Below the pieces are notes generated by a model. It was not told where the DNA came from. It ran no database searches and was given only the letters and a program-made list of their open reading frames with translations. A stretch of DNA of 64,000 nt, from the NCBI RefSeq assembly GCF_003060825.1, contig NZ_CP028922.1, positions 2,711,001 through 2,775,000 on the forward strand. The letters are read 5' to 3'. The position numbers and the translations under genes are program-made. Source of the stretch: Paenibacillus sp. CAA11 (GTDB lineage: Bacteria; Bacillota; Bacilli; Paenibacillales; Paenibacillaceae). The first letter of the stretch is position 1, and the number at the start of each line of letters is the position of its first letter. Shown here one piece after another: positions 53,067-61,953 of this stretch.

Positions 53067-53900
53067 TCAAGGCTTCTTGCGATAAAAAAACGTCTCGGCT
53101 GCTTCCAGCCCAAATGTTCCAGGCGAGAAGATTTGCTCTGTGCTGCCTACGAATAGTACGCCTCCAGGGCGAAGCGCATTAGCAAACTTATGGTATAAGG
53201 CCTGCTTAGCTTCCTCGGTAAAGTAGATCATAACGTTGCGGCAGACAATGAGGTCATAGCCTTCCTCGAACGGATCAAGCAGCAAATTCTGCTTCTTGAA
53301 CCGGACTGCCTTCTTAAGGTTCTCATCAATATGGAGCATCGGTCCATCGGCTGTGAAATAACGCTTGGCAACATCCGGCGGAACATCCTTAATCGAACGC
53401 TCTAAGTATAATCCCTTAGCAGCTTTGGCTAGAGCCCCATCATCAATATCGGTTGCATGCAGCGTGCTGCTGGCCAGTATCCCTTTATCTGACAGTATCA
53501 TAGCCAGGGTATATGGTTCCTCTCCTGTTGAGCAGGCTGCACTCCATACCTTAAGACCTCGCTTCGATCCGAGCAGCTCAGGGATGATGCTATCGCGCAA
53601 AACCTCCCAGCGATTAGGGTTGCGCCAAAACTCTGAGACGTTAATTGTCATCTTGTCCAAAAACTCATAAAACAGGTTCTTGTCCTTCAGCATGGCCGCG
53701 AAGAAATCTGCAAACGTCGAGTAGCCATGCTTGTTCCGAAGCGTTGTCAGCCGCCGCTTCATCTGCGCTTCTTTATATTGTGCAAGGTCAATGCCTGTGT
53801 TCTGCTTCACATTCTTAATGAAACCATTGTAGTCAGGGTCCTGTTCCCCCGCTATGTCCTCCGTCGCGCTGCTTCTAAGTTGAATTCGGTTCATATCCAT
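53067..53900 (-). CDS. cheR: Chemotaxis protein methyltransferase CheR
   Basis: It methylates receptor glutamates with S-adenosylmethionine. The N-terminal helical domain ([20 protein letters not shown]) is followed by the SAM-binding fold with [19 protein letters not shown] (near residue 115), [14 protein letters not shown] and [20 protein letters not shown]. The length of 277 residues is normal. The start is weakly supported (no clear ribosome site; it overlaps the ndk stop by 10 nt). No other chemotaxis gene is in the window; B. subtilis has cheR in the same place. Confidence 0.94.
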   Translation of the reverse strand: MDMNRIQLRSSATEDIAGEQDPDYNGFIKNVKQNTGIDLAQYKEAQMKRRLTTLRNKHGYSTFADFFAAMLKDKNLFYEFLDKMTINVSEFWRNPNRWEVLRDSIIPELLGSKRGLKVWSAACSTGEEPYTLAMILSDKGILASSTLHATDIDDGALAKAAKGLYLERSIKDVPPDVAKRYFTADGPMLHIDENLKKAVRFKKQNLLLDPFEEGYDLIVCRNVMIYFTEEAKQALYHKFANALRPGGVLFVGSTEQIFSPGTFGLEAAETFFYRKKP

Positions 53901-54334
53901 GGGCTAATCGTCTTGTCGTAACGAAGCAGTTCATGAGCTTCAAAGAAATTTGCAATTTCTCGTTCTGCGCTCTCGATTGCATCGGAACCATGTATCAGAT
54001 TAAATGGGGTATGCGCGGCGAAATCCCCACGGATTGTCCCCGGCTGCGCCTCAGTAACTTTCGTCTTGCCGATTACTGCGCGAGAGAGTGCTACGATATC
54101 GTCGCCTTCCCATACCATTGCAAATACCGGGCCGGAAGTAATAAAGTCGACCAGCTCACCGAAAAACGGCTTGCCTACATGCTCTGCATAATGCCGCTCG
54201 GCCTGCTCATCTGTTACCTGGATAAACTTCCCTGCGATCATCTTGAACCCTTTGTCTTCCAGGCGGCTGATAATGCGGCCCATCAATCCCCGCTGTACGC
54301 CGTCTGGCTTAACCATCAAAAACGTTCTTTCCAT
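53891..54334 (-). CDS. ndk: Nucleoside diphosphate kinase
   Basis: It transfers the gamma phosphate between nucleotides through a histidine. Start [22 protein letters not shown] at 54334 with GGGAGGGG upstream. The active-site signature is [16 protein letters not shown] with the phospho-histidine near residue 115. The length of 147 residues is normal. It follows hepT as in B. subtilis. Confidence 0.97.
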   Translation of the reverse strand: MERTFLMVKPDGVQRGLMGRIISRLEDKGFKMIAGKFIQVTDEQAERHYAEHVGKPFFGELVDFITSGPVFAMVWEGDDIVALSRAVIGKTKVTEAQPGTIRGDFAAHTPFNLIHGSDAIESAEREIANFFEAHELLRYDKTISPWI

Positions 54335-54428
54335 AGGTCCCCTCCCGCTTAGTTGCCGCTCCTTCAATATGGAGGGCGGATTGCGATTTCACCCGTATTT
54401 TAGCAGAAAACCTAGACAAGTTAAACGA

Positions 54429-55403
54429 CTAATATGTTCTCCGGTTCACAAAATGCGCAATATCCTGCAAATTTTTTCGCGCTTTGTTCTCAGGAAGCTG
54501 CTTCAGCGCATCCAGAGCCTTCTGAATGTAGCGGTCGGCCAGCTGTTCAGCTTTGTGAATCCCTTGACTGTGACGGATCATTTCTATAGCAGACGAAGTA
54601 TCCTTGCGTCCATCAAGCTCATGAATCTCTTGAATTTCATATAGGAGCAGCTCTCTGAGCTCTGGCTCCTGAAGAGCATAAAGAACCGGAAGAGTAATAT
54701 TCCCCTGCCTCATATCACTGCCAGGAGGCTTGCCAATTTGCTTCTCCGTGCCGAACAAATCAAGCAAGTCATCCCGAATTTGAAAAGCCATACCCACGTT
54801 ATATCCATACCGGTATAACAAGGAACTGACAGGCGCAGGAGCACCCGCAGCAATGGCTCCAAGCTGACAGCTGATCGCAATCAGCAGCGCTGTCTTGCGT
54901 CTGATGCGCAGCAAATAGTTCCGTACAGTCTGATCTGTATTGAAGAAGTCTCGCAGCTGCTCCATTTCTCCAATAGACATCTGCACCATCGCCTTAGAGA
55001 GAATCCGGTGAATTTCCGGATTTGTAAGCTGGGTTGCCAGCATAAGTGCTTTTGCATATATGTAATCCCCGGTATACATCGCAATCCGGTTATCCCACTT
55101 AGATTTGACCGTCGGCTTACCTCTGCGGGTGTCAGCATCATCGATGACATCATCATGAACCAAGGAAGCGGAGTGAATCAGCTCGAGAGGCACGGCCACA
55201 TATTGCAGCTTCTCCAGCTCATAATCCCCGAATTTTCCGCCCAGCAGTACAAAGACAGGTCGGAGGCGTTTGCCGCCGGCCTTCAAGAGATGCAATGATG
55301 TTTCGCCCAGCAGCTCCTCTTCCCCTTCTATACTGCGATAAAGCTGTTGTTCGATAAAATCCATATCCTTTTTCAGTGAACCGAATATGTCCAATAGTTT
55401 CAT
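54429..55403 (-). CDS. hepT: Heptaprenyl diphosphate synthase component II (catalytic subunit)
   Basis: Trans-prenyltransferase that makes the menaquinone side chain. The first Asp-rich motif is SLVHDDVIDDADTRRGKPTV (near residue 84) and the second MAFQIRDDLLDLFG (near residue 215). The length of 324 residues is normal. It works with HepS (58481-59350), from which it is separated by four other quinone genes. Its start overlaps the mqnA stop by one base. Confidence 0.95.
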   Translation of the reverse strand: MKLLDIFGSLKKDMDFIEQQLYRSIEGEEELLGETSLHLLKAGGKRLRPVFVLLGGKFGDYELEKLQYVAVPLELIHSASLVHDDVIDDADTRRGKPTVKSKWDNRIAMYTGDYIYAKALMLATQLTNPEIHRILSKAMVQMSIGEMEQLRDFFNTDQTVRNYLLRIRRKTALLIAISCQLGAIAAGAPAPVSSLLYRYGYNVGMAFQIRDDLLDLFGTEKQIGKPPGSDMRQGNITLPVLYALQEPELRELLLYEIQEIHELDGRKDTSSAIEMIRHSQGIHKAEQLADRYIQKALDALKQLPENKARKNLQDIAHFVNRRTY

Positions 55404-56266
55404 TATTTCACCCGCATCAGCTTAGTATCATTCCATATTCTCATATCAACCGGCTTGTTTAAGAGCCCCATTTCGTATGCATATTTGTAATATAAAGCCA
55501 AGCCTTCCTGCTGTCTGTCTGATAAATCATGCCGCAGTGTTCTAAAGTAATTCATCCAATAGGCTTCCGTCCCCCCGATTTCGGCACATGCCTGCTGGGA
55601 CAGAGGTCGTAAATCCTGAAGGCTTCTCCGCTTGCTGTCCTGGAAAGCCGCAACAATCTCACCGAGGAGTTCAGCATTCCGCTCTGCAAAATCTTCTTGT
55701 ACAGCCCATACAGCAAACGTCATGCCCAGGCCTGTCCATTCCTTCCACACCTGACCTAGGTCGGTCACATAGTATCCATGATCGGTCCAAGAAGCTCTTA
55801 TCGCATGATCGCCAATGAGCAGCGCCGCATCACTCTTCTCCATCATCTGATCAAGCGTGGGCTCGCTGTTCCAGTAGGTCGGTTTGCCGCCAAAAGCCTT
55901 CTCTACAATAATCTTAAGCAAATTGACCGAGGTAGCAGAAGTGTTCGTTAAAGCGATCACCCCGTTCACAGTTTCCTTAAAAGGCTTGCGTGAGAATACA
56001 AGAATAGAATTGACCGGCCCATCAGAACTTACCGACAATCCAGGCAGCAGTTTCAACGAATCGCTCCCCGTGCCATAGGCGAAGGAAGAAACCGGTGATA
56101 GGTCCAACTCTCCCGCCAGAAGGGCGCGATTTAGCACTGCCGGAACCTCAGTTACCATCTGAATAGATGGACTGATCATCTCCGGATGAAAATGGTGGAA
56201 AACCGGCCAAACATTCGTATACACAATTTTCCCCATTCTGGTTAAATTAGCTTCGTTCTGTGTCAA
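55403..56266 (-). CDS. mqnA: Menaquinone biosynthesis protein MqnA (chorismate dehydratase)
   Basis: First enzyme of the futalosine route; it turns chorismate into 3-enolpyruvylbenzoate. The protein is a periplasmic-binding-like fold with KIVYTNVWPVFHHFHPEM, GELDLSPVSSFAYG, LTNTSATSVNLLKIIVEK and ALLIGDHAIRA. The length of 287 residues is typical. The start is uncertain; the TTG at 56266 has GGGGAG 7 nt upstream and overlaps the ubiX stop by 20 nt, while the ATG at 56236 has no site. The location among ubiX, a UbiA protein and hepT/hepS supports the role. Confidence 0.9.
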   Translation of the reverse strand: MTQNEANLTRMGKIVYTNVWPVFHHFHPEMISPSIQMVTEVPAVLNRALLAGELDLSPVSSFAYGTGSDSLKLLPGLSVSSDGPVNSILVFSRKPFKETVNGVIALTNTSATSVNLLKIIVEKAFGGKPTYWNSEPTLDQMMEKSDAALLIGDHAIRASWTDHGYYVTDLGQVWKEWTGLGMTFAVWAVQEDFAERNAELLGEIVAAFQDSKRRSLQDLRPLSQQACAEIGGTEAYWMNYFRTLRHDLSDRQQEGLALYYKYAYEMGLLNKPVDMRIWNDTKLMRVK

Positions 56267-56873
56267 GCTCCTGCTCCCCCCATCTGGTGAATAATTGATG
56301 TTCAATTCTCAGGCTGTCAAGGACTTTCCCCACCAGGAAAGAGACAAGATCATCCATGGTCTGTGGTCCAAAATAAAAAGCAGGCATTGCTGGAACGATC
56401 TTCACGCCAAGGCGGGCTAGCTTCAGCATATTCTCCAGGTGGATGGCATGCAGAGGCGTTTCGCGCGGCACCAGCACCAGAGGCCTTGCCTCCTTAAGCA
56501 TGACATCCGCAGCCCGTGTAAGCAAATTGTCTGACGAACCGTGCGCAATGCCGGACAACGTACCCATCGAGCAAGGCATGACAATCATGCCCTCGACCTG
56601 GTATGAGCCGCTCGCAATGGAGGCTCCGATATTACCGATAGGGTGATAGGTGAATTTGCCGGGAAAAGACCCAAATTTCTCTTCAAGCAGCTTATCCCGA
56701 TCCGTTGTATTCCAATTTAGTTCTTCACGGATCACTCTCCAGCCCGCATTCGTAATGACGAGATGCACATGATATTCCAGCTGCAGCAGCGTCTCGATTA
56801 GCTTTATGGCATAGACAGATCCGCTTGCTCCTGTGATCCCTACTACATAGGCTCTTTTACGCTGGTTATCCAT
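56247..56873 (-). CDS. ubiX: UbiX-family flavin prenyltransferase
   Basis: It makes prenylated FMN for UbiD-type decarboxylases. The N-terminal motif is YVVGITGASGSVYAIKLIETL, and the FMN site appears in VMPCSMGTLSGIAHGSSDNLL plus LVLVPRETPLHAIHLENML (each in parts). The length of 208 residues is normal. In the futalosine pathway a UbiX/UbiD-type pair performs a late decarboxylation; no UbiD gene is in the window. Its start shares one base with the stop of the prenyltransferase gene. Confidence 0.93.
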   Translation of the reverse strand: MDNQRKRAYVVGITGASGSVYAIKLIETLLQLEYHVHLVITNAGWRVIREELNWNTTDRDKLLEEKFGSFPGKFTYHPIGNIGASIASGSYQVEGMIVMPCSMGTLSGIAHGSSDNLLTRAADVMLKEARPLVLVPRETPLHAIHLENMLKLARLGVKIVPAMPAFYFGPQTMDDLVSFLVGKVLDSLRIEHQLFTRWGEQELDTERS

Positions 56874-57745
56874 CAGTATTGGTACACCACCAAATCAATA
56901 AAAGTGAAGATAAAGACCGCTATGCTCAGCACCCCATTCATAGTGAAGAAGGCCGTTTGCAGACGACTAAGATCTTTCGGTGTTACGATATGATGCTCAT
57001 AGAAGAGGATCACGAATGAAAGAATCATACCCGCGATATACCACCAGCCAAGATCTGTCATGACGAGCAGCGCTACAAAGCCAGCCGCGGTTACAATGTG
57101 AAAGCACTTAGCGATGATCAAGGAACGCGCTACTCCAAAACGAACCGGAATCGAGTAAAGCCCTTCCTTCGTGTCAAATTCCACATCCTGACAAGAATAA
57201 ATAATATCAAAGCCAGCAACCCAAAAAGCAATCGCGACAAAAAACACCATAGCGGTCCAGTTCACCTGTCCCGTGACTGCAACCCATCCGCCAAGCGGAG
57301 CCAGCGCAATTGTGAAGCCTAGAACAACGTGACATAGCCAGGTGAATCGCTTGGTGTATGAATATAGCACAAGCATAAACACGGCGATCGGCAGCAGCTT
57401 CATTGCGAGTGAATTCAGCTCCCAGGCCGCCCAGAATAAAAGAACAAATGAGGCGATAATAAAGATGACAACTTCGCTTATTTTGAGCAGACCCGCAGGG
57501 ATTGCTCTTCCCGCTGTACGAGGGTTCTTCTTGTCACTGACTCGGTCGATCAGCCGGTTCAGTCCCATGGCTGCGCTGCGCGCACCGAACATGGCGAGCA
57601 GAATCCAGCCAATTTCAGCCCAACTAGGAAATGTTCCTCGAAGCGAAACAGATCCAAGCAATGCTCCCATAAAGGCAAAGGGCAATGCGAATACTGTATG
57701 TTCAAACTTAATCATTTGTAAAAAGATGCCGATTTTCTTAAACAT
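56873..57745 (-). CDS. mqnP: UbiA-family polyprenyltransferase, probable MqnP
   Basis: Integral membrane prenyltransferase with eight or nine hydrophobic segments. Asp-rich motifs are GLNRLIDRVSDKKNPRTAGRAIPAG (as NRLIDRVSDKKNPRT, near residue 65) and DIIYSCQDVEFDTKEGLYSI (near residue 180). The 290 residues match a 4-hydroxybenzoate-type UbiA enzyme. Between menG and ubiX/mqnA it most likely attaches the heptaprenyl chain in the futalosine pathway (MqnP) instead of classical MenA. The ATG at 57745 has AAGGAG 10 nt upstream. Confidence 0.85.
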   Translation of the reverse strand: MFKKIGIFLQMIKFEHTVFALPFAFMGALLGSVSLRGTFPSWAEIGWILLAMFGARSAAMGLNRLIDRVSDKKNPRTAGRAIPAGLLKISEVVIFIIASFVLLFWAAWELNSLAMKLLPIAVFMLVLYSYTKRFTWLCHVVLGFTIALAPLGGWVAVTGQVNWTAMVFFVAIAFWVAGFDIIYSCQDVEFDTKEGLYSIPVRFGVARSLIIAKCFHIVTAAGFVALLVMTDLGWWYIAGMILSFVILFYEHHIVTPKDLSRLQTAFFTMNGVLSIAVFIFTFIDLVVYQY

Positions 57746-58466
57746 GCTGCTGCGTCTCCTTAATTCCGATGTGTAATGCGGCAATACCGCCCGTTAAAGG
57801 ATACGCTTTAACCTTCTCCAATCCGACTTCACGAAAAATCTCCGCAAGCTCGTCGCGGCCCGGGAATTGTACTAGAGAATCGGGCAGCCACTTGTACTGC
57901 TCATAACGCTTTGCGAACAGCTTTCCCAATCGCGGGAGAACTTTCTCAAAGTAGAAATAATAAATGCCCTTGAAAGGCTGCCAAGTTGGCTTGGACAGCT
58001 CCAGACAGACCACCATGCCGCCAGGCTTGACCACGCGTTTCATTTCGGACAGCACCTTGCGCAAATCCGGTACATTCCGGAGTCCGAAGCCGATCGTTGC
58101 ATAGTCAAATTTCCCATCTTCAAATGGAAGCTCCATCGCGTTCCCCTGCACAAGGCTGATTTGGCCTTCAAGGCTTCGCTGTGTAACTTTGGAGCGGCCT
58201 ACCTGCAGCATATTCTCGCTGAAATCAAGCCCAACGATTTCCCCGCCGCTTGCTTCTGCCATGCTGATTGTCCAATCGCATGTACCGCAGCACAAATCTA
58301 TGGCCGTATCGCCCTTAGACATCTGCATACGGTCCATAGTGAACTTCCGCCAGGCTTTATGCCGGCGGAAGCTTAAAATGTCGTTCATCCTGTCATATTT
58401 GGGAGCAATGCTCTCAAAAACTTCATGGACAAACTGCTCTTTTGGTTTTGAAGATTGACTGTCCAC
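57738..58466 (-). CDS. menG: Demethylmenaquinone methyltransferase
   Basis: SAM-dependent last step of menaquinone synthesis (MenG/UbiE). Motifs are VFESIAPKYDRMNDILSFRRH, IDLCCGTCDWTISMAEA (SAM binding, near residue 55), ATIGFGLRNVPDLRKVLSEM and LELSKPTWQPFKGIYYFYF. The length of 242 residues is normal. It overlaps the prenyltransferase start by 8 nt and follows hepS by 14 nt. Confidence 0.96.
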   Translation of the reverse strand: MDSQSSKPKEQFVHEVFESIAPKYDRMNDILSFRRHKAWRKFTMDRMQMSKGDTAIDLCCGTCDWTISMAEASGGEIVGLDFSENMLQVGRSKVTQRSLEGQISLVQGNAMELPFEDGKFDYATIGFGLRNVPDLRKVLSEMKRVVKPGGMVVCLELSKPTWQPFKGIYYFYFEKVLPRLGKLFAKRYEQYKWLPDSLVQFPGRDELAEIFREVGLEKVKAYPLTGGIAALHIGIKETQQHV

Positions 58467-58480
58467 CGTAATGTTTCACC

Positions 58481-59350
58481 TTACCCTTCATTCAAAGCGG
58501 AACGGGACTTTCCTAGCAGAGCCGAGAACGGCTCCAAAATTCCGGACAGCTCCCTCTGCATCCATTCGCCCGCCCCCTCCTGGAGTAGCTCTTGCACCCG
58601 GGCAACGGAATGATGCAGCTTGCTAGCAAGCTGTTCCTTCACGTTATACTTCACAAGCAAAGCAGACCATTCCCGTTCTGAAACTCTGCTTTTGGCCAGT
58701 AATTGCTTATCCTCGGCTGTTCCCGTCTCCATAATACTCAAATAGGCGTAGCCGCGGTATTCTTCAGGAATTCCCCCGCTTTTACGAATCTCTTCGGCCA
58801 GCACCTCACAGCGGCTGATTTCGCTAAGCAGATACCGCCATAAATTCTGTACAGCCTTGTCCAACATAGGCGTAAAAAAGTGGAACAGCCCCATCTTCAC
58901 CTGAGAGCTTTCCTTAAGATATTCGTCCCGGCTCAGCAGCATCCGCTTCATCCGGCTGTAGAATCCGGCCTTAAGCCGATTGACCTCGCAAACAGCAGAA
59001 GCTAGAAGCGCGATCATATCCACCTGACCTGCTTTGGCTAACAGCTCATAGAATGTGCCGCTAAAATAGTCGCCAGCGAGTACCTTCATCTGTCTTGAGC
59101 GCATCTGCTTCTCTTCCTTGCGTTCAGGCTCCGGATCGATGAGGTCATGTGTGTCCATTGCCAGCTGCACCAGAAATGTAGCCAAAGCACTGGTCTCCAG
59201 GGCCCGTTCATCTTCCGGCTTCTGAACCTTTAGAAAAGTGTATAGTAAGCGAACACGGGGGTCCGGGAAGTTCGGAAGCTCCGTATGCGCCTTAATCATG
59301 TCATACTCGACATATTTTTTTGCCAATTCTGGAACACGGTAAAATTTCAT
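58481..59350 (-). CDS. hepS: Heptaprenyl diphosphate synthase component I
   Basis: Non-catalytic small subunit that sets product length together with HepT. The 289-residue helical protein shows the family layout (ALATFLVQLAMDTHDLIDPE, QMKVLAGDYFSGTFYELLA, AVCEVNRLKAGFYSRMKRML). The position before menG and after mtrB matches B. subtilis. No catalytic aspartate motif is expected. Confidence 0.93.
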   Translation of the reverse strand: MKFYRVPELAKKYVEYDMIKAHTELPNFPDPRVRLLYTFLKVQKPEDERALETSALATFLVQLAMDTHDLIDPEPERKEEKQMRSRQMKVLAGDYFSGTFYELLAKAGQVDMIALLASAVCEVNRLKAGFYSRMKRMLLSRDEYLKESSQVKMGLFHFFTPMLDKAVQNLWRYLLSEISRCEVLAEEIRKSGGIPEEYRGYAYLSIMETGTAEDKQLLAKSRVSEREWSALLVKYNVKEQLASKLHHSVARVQELLQEGAGEWMQRELSGILEPFSALLGKSRSALNEG

Positions 59351-59498
59351 GCCAAAGCCTCCGAGCCGATCTGGAATCTCATTGAAACGGGTTAGTCACA
59401 ATGTTGTATATTATATCACAAGTTGATATCCCGCGCACACGGTCGTTATGAGATAAACGGCATAATGATTTACTGACCGATGCGGATAGAATCTTGGT

Positions 59499-60059
59499 CT
59501 AAGAAGGGTCTTTTGGAGTTGTAAAGTTCCTTCTGTAGAGACCTGTCTCCATCAACCGGATCTCCTGCTTAAGATTTTCTTCTAGTCCCTTATTGCCAGC
59601 ACTCATCAGCCGCTCGGCGGTAGAGACCGAGAATTCTCCTCTGCGCAGATCGGCAGCCAGCAGCAGTGGACTTGTTCCGAGCCAGCGATCTTCTGCAATG
59701 ATGCGAATTCTTAATTGCTTCAAGTTTGTTGTTCGCTCCATTGCAAATAGTCCAAGCTCGGCTATGTCTTCATAAATAACTGCCGCACCTACGCTTGCAT
59801 CTGATATTTTTAGATCGATATCTAAAACACCTTGTTCTAAATTAACCCTGGAAAGACGATTGTGAAGCGGTATCGCCGCAAGAAGATCCACCAGGTTATG
59901 CTGTGTAAGCTGCAGGTCGTCTTGATGCACAAGCACTTCCTGTGTAGCCCGGGCACCGTTCCCCTCCGCGAGGCCCTGCCAATGAAATAGCGCTGCTGTC
60001 ACCACAGAAGTTATCAACGTTGCTGATAGAGTCCAAAAAACGATTTTCCACCGAAACAT
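59499..60059 (-). CDS. Hypothetical membrane-anchored protein
   Basis: This 186-residue protein has one N-terminal membrane segment (IVFWTLSATLITSVVTAALF) and an outside domain of mixed helix and strand (LVDLLAAIPLHNRLSRVNLE, VLDIDLKISDASVGAAVIYE). No known family is recognised. The ATG at 60059 has GAGGGG upstream; the frame extends to 60110 without a site. It lies between mtrB and hepS, where B. subtilis has no such gene. Confidence 0.7.
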   Translation of the reverse strand: MFRWKIVFWTLSATLITSVVTAALFHWQGLAEGNGARATQEVLVHQDDLQLTQHNLVDLLAAIPLHNRLSRVNLEQGVLDIDLKISDASVGAAVIYEDIAELGLFAMERTTNLKQLRIRIIAEDRWLGTSPLLLAADLRRGEFSVSTAERLMSAGNKGLEENLKQEIRLMETGLYRRNFTTPKDPS

Positions 60060-60135
60060 GAGCAGCCCCTCTTTTCTGTGCTTGGCCAAAACGGTGTTTG
60101 CGCCGCACAATAAGGTCTTTATCTCATTTTACAAT

Positions 60136-60158
60136 GAAAAAAAGCAGGCTATGCCTGC
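60136..60158 (-). terminator. Terminator after mtrB
   Basis: GCAGGC (60158-60153) pairs with GCCTGC (60149-60144) on the minus strand, followed by TTTTTTTC. It starts 8 nt past the mtrB stop codon. Confidence 0.88.
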
Positions 60159-60165
60159 AAATCGT

Positions 60166-60402
60166 TTATTCTTCCGTGTCGATGACACCATGTTTTGTCA
60201 TAACAATGGCCTTGCCTCTCACCTTAACTGCAGAGGTGTTCTCAGTAAACTGGGCGATGAGCACCTCTCCCTTGTCCAGCTTCTCTGTATGATGAAAGCG
60301 GGTATCCTTCCCCCGGGTCAATCCAAACACCTGCACTCCCTGTTCCTTGGCTTTCACGACAAAATACTCACCGCTACCCACCAACTTCTCATCATGATCC
60401 AT
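60166..60402 (-). CDS. mtrB: trp RNA-binding attenuation protein TRAP
   Basis: This 78-residue subunit forms an 11-mer ring that binds tryptophan and then the trp leader RNA. The sequence [20 protein letters not shown] and [17 protein letters not shown] are close to B. subtilis TRAP. The RNA-binding residues K37, K56 and R58 of B. subtilis correspond to K41, K60 and R62 here. The ATG at 60402 follows GGAGG. A longer open frame upstream overlaps the HU terminator and is not coding. The target site is at 49810-49863. No anti-TRAP gene is present. Confidence 0.95.
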   Translation of the reverse strand: MDHDEKLVGSGEYFVVKAKEQGVQVFGLTRGKDTRFHHTEKLDKGEVLIAQFTENTSAVKVRGKAIVMTKHGVIDTEE

Positions 60403-60440
60403 CACCAGTAACCTCCGTTCACTCTCATTTGCATGATCAA

Positions 60441-60473
60441 AAGAAAAGGGCCGTGAACCTATGCTCACGGACC
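60441..60473 (-). terminator. Terminator after the HU gene
   Basis: CCGTGA (60470-60465) pairs with TCACGG (60456-60451) around an 8-nt loop on the minus strand, followed by CCCTTTTCTTTT. It also separates HU from mtrB. Confidence 0.82.
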
Positions 60474-60499
60474 TCGGTACGGAAAATATGTAGAAATCT

Positions 60500-60772
60500 T
60501 TATTTAATTCCGTCTTTGAGCGCCTTACCTGGTTTGAAAGCAGGGATTTTGCTCGCAGGGATTTCGATTTCCTCTCCGGTTTGCGGATTACGGCCTTTAC
60601 GTGCGGAGCGTTCACGAACTTCGAAGTTGCCGAAGCCCACCAGCTGCACCTTGTCTCCGTTTTGCAGCGCCTCAGAAATAGCTTCAAAAACAGCGTCTAC
60701 TGCTTTTGTTACATCCTTCTTAGAAAGCTCTGTGCTTTCGGATACCTGTGCGATCAGGTCAGATTTATTCAT
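60500..60772 (-). CDS. hbs: DNA-binding protein HU
   Basis: This 90-residue histone-like protein binds and bends DNA. Sequence marks are [20 protein letters not shown] and the beta-arm [20 protein letters not shown] with [20 protein letters not shown] (split). ATG at 60772 after GGGGAGGTG. It is the first gene of this block in B. subtilis, too. Confidence 0.97.
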   Translation of the reverse strand: MNKSDLIAQVSESTELSKKDVTKAVDAVFEAISEALQNGDKVQLVGFGNFEVRERSARKGRNPQTGEEIEIPASKIPAFKPGKALKDGIK

Positions 60773-60966
60773 AATATTCACCTCCCCGGACAGGAATTAC
60801 CTTGCTCTTGCTATCCTTTGTTTCCGTTTTGCCAGAAATTATACGCAAAATACGGCAGTATTGCGATGATAAGGTGGATATGGGCAAATTATGCCTATAT
60901 CCGCCCTGATCCGCTAGGCAAGAACAAACCTATAGTAATACACCCTATCTGGAATTTCAAGTTAAA

Positions 60967-61953
60967 TTAGGTTCGCGACCGGTTTAAAACATAGAATGTT
61001 ACGGAAAGAGCCAGAACAAGCACTCCCCCTTTGATGATATCATGCGTAAAATAAGGGACGTTCATCATCGTCAGCCCGTTGACCAGCACCCCAATAAGCA
61101 CAGAGCCGATAAAGGTGCCAACAATGTTGGGCTTGCCTGCTCCAAATACCGAGAAGCCGACAAAAACAGCTGCAACAGCCTCCATCAAGAGTGGAGAACC
61201 TGCATCAATTTGCCCTGAGCCTACTCTGGAGGCATACAGAATACCCCCAATAGCGGCAAATATGCCAGAAGCCATATAAGCATAAGTTCGCACCTTTTTA
61301 ACCTTGATACCAGACAGTCTTGCCGCTTCTTCATTCCCACCGGTGACATACATTTGGCGCCCATATTTGGTACGGTTTAAAAAAATATGCACCAAAACAA
61401 CCGCTATGACAAGTAAAATCACTGATATCGGAATACCAAGCCACTCCCCTTGGCCCAGCTGAAGAAATGTCTTATTCATTTCACCGGGCGCTTTGGTCCC
61501 ATCCTGAAACTGCATATGGTTATAAATGTTATAGCCTTGAGTGTAGGTCTTGTGAATCCCGCTGACAATATACATTATGGTCAAGGTTGCCAGTAGATCT
61601 GGAATTCTCATCTTAACAATTAGAAATGCGTTCAATAGTCCGATCAGCGCACCGATAATTAACGGTACAATAATCACGACATAAAGAGGCATTTCATACC
61701 AGATCATCAGCGAAGCGGTCACGACAGTAGTCAGCGAAACTGTAGCACCTACCGAGAGATCAAACCCGTCAACCACTAGGGATAGCGTAACACCGATTGC
61801 CACAAAGGTTACAATTGAAATGGAGCGCAATATATCCGCGGCATTGTCATAGGTGAAGAAATAGGGCAGTCGAAACGAAAAAAAAGCAATAACTCCAATC
61901 ACTACAATGACCGCCCCATACCGGAACAAAAAATTCAAAGTTTTATCTTTCAT
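60967..61953 (-). CDS. Sugar-type ABC transporter permease (RbsC/YtfT family)
   Basis: This 328-residue protein has about nine hydrophobic segments. The family marks are LSLVVDGFDLSVGATVSLTT near residue 65 and the cytoplasmic coupling segment TGGNEEAARLSGIKVKKVRT near residue 205. GKPNIVGTFIGSVLIGVLVNGLTMM follows (in part). The substrate is likely a monosaccharide. It overlaps the ATPase gene by 4 nt. Gap 60773-60966 to the HU gene holds a GGATAT/ATATCC hairpin at 60876-60902 and a TATAAT box near 60841-60846 that could serve HU. Confidence 0.9.
   Translation of the reverse strand: MKDKTLNFLFRYGAVIVVIGVIAFFSFRLPYFFTYDNAADILRSISIVTFVAIGVTLSLVVDGFDLSVGATVSLTTVVTASLMIWYEMPLYVVIIVPLIIGALIGLLNAFLIVKMRIPDLLATLTIMYIVSGIHKTYTQGYNIYNHMQFQDGTKAPGEMNKTFLQLGQGEWLGIPISVILLVIAVVLVHIFLNRTKYGRQMYVTGGNEEAARLSGIKVKKVRTYAYMASGIFAAIGGILYASRVGSGQIDAGSPLLMEAVAAVFVGFSVFGAGKPNIVGTFIGSVLIGVLVNGLTMMNVPYFTHDIIKGGVLVLALSVTFYVLNRSRT

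Noticed and set aside
60166-60687. A 173-codon frame ending in the TRAP sequence
   Set aside because: The upstream 95 codons overlap the HU gene in another frame and the HU terminator. TRAP is about 75 residues and a GGAGG site lies right before the internal ATG at 60402.
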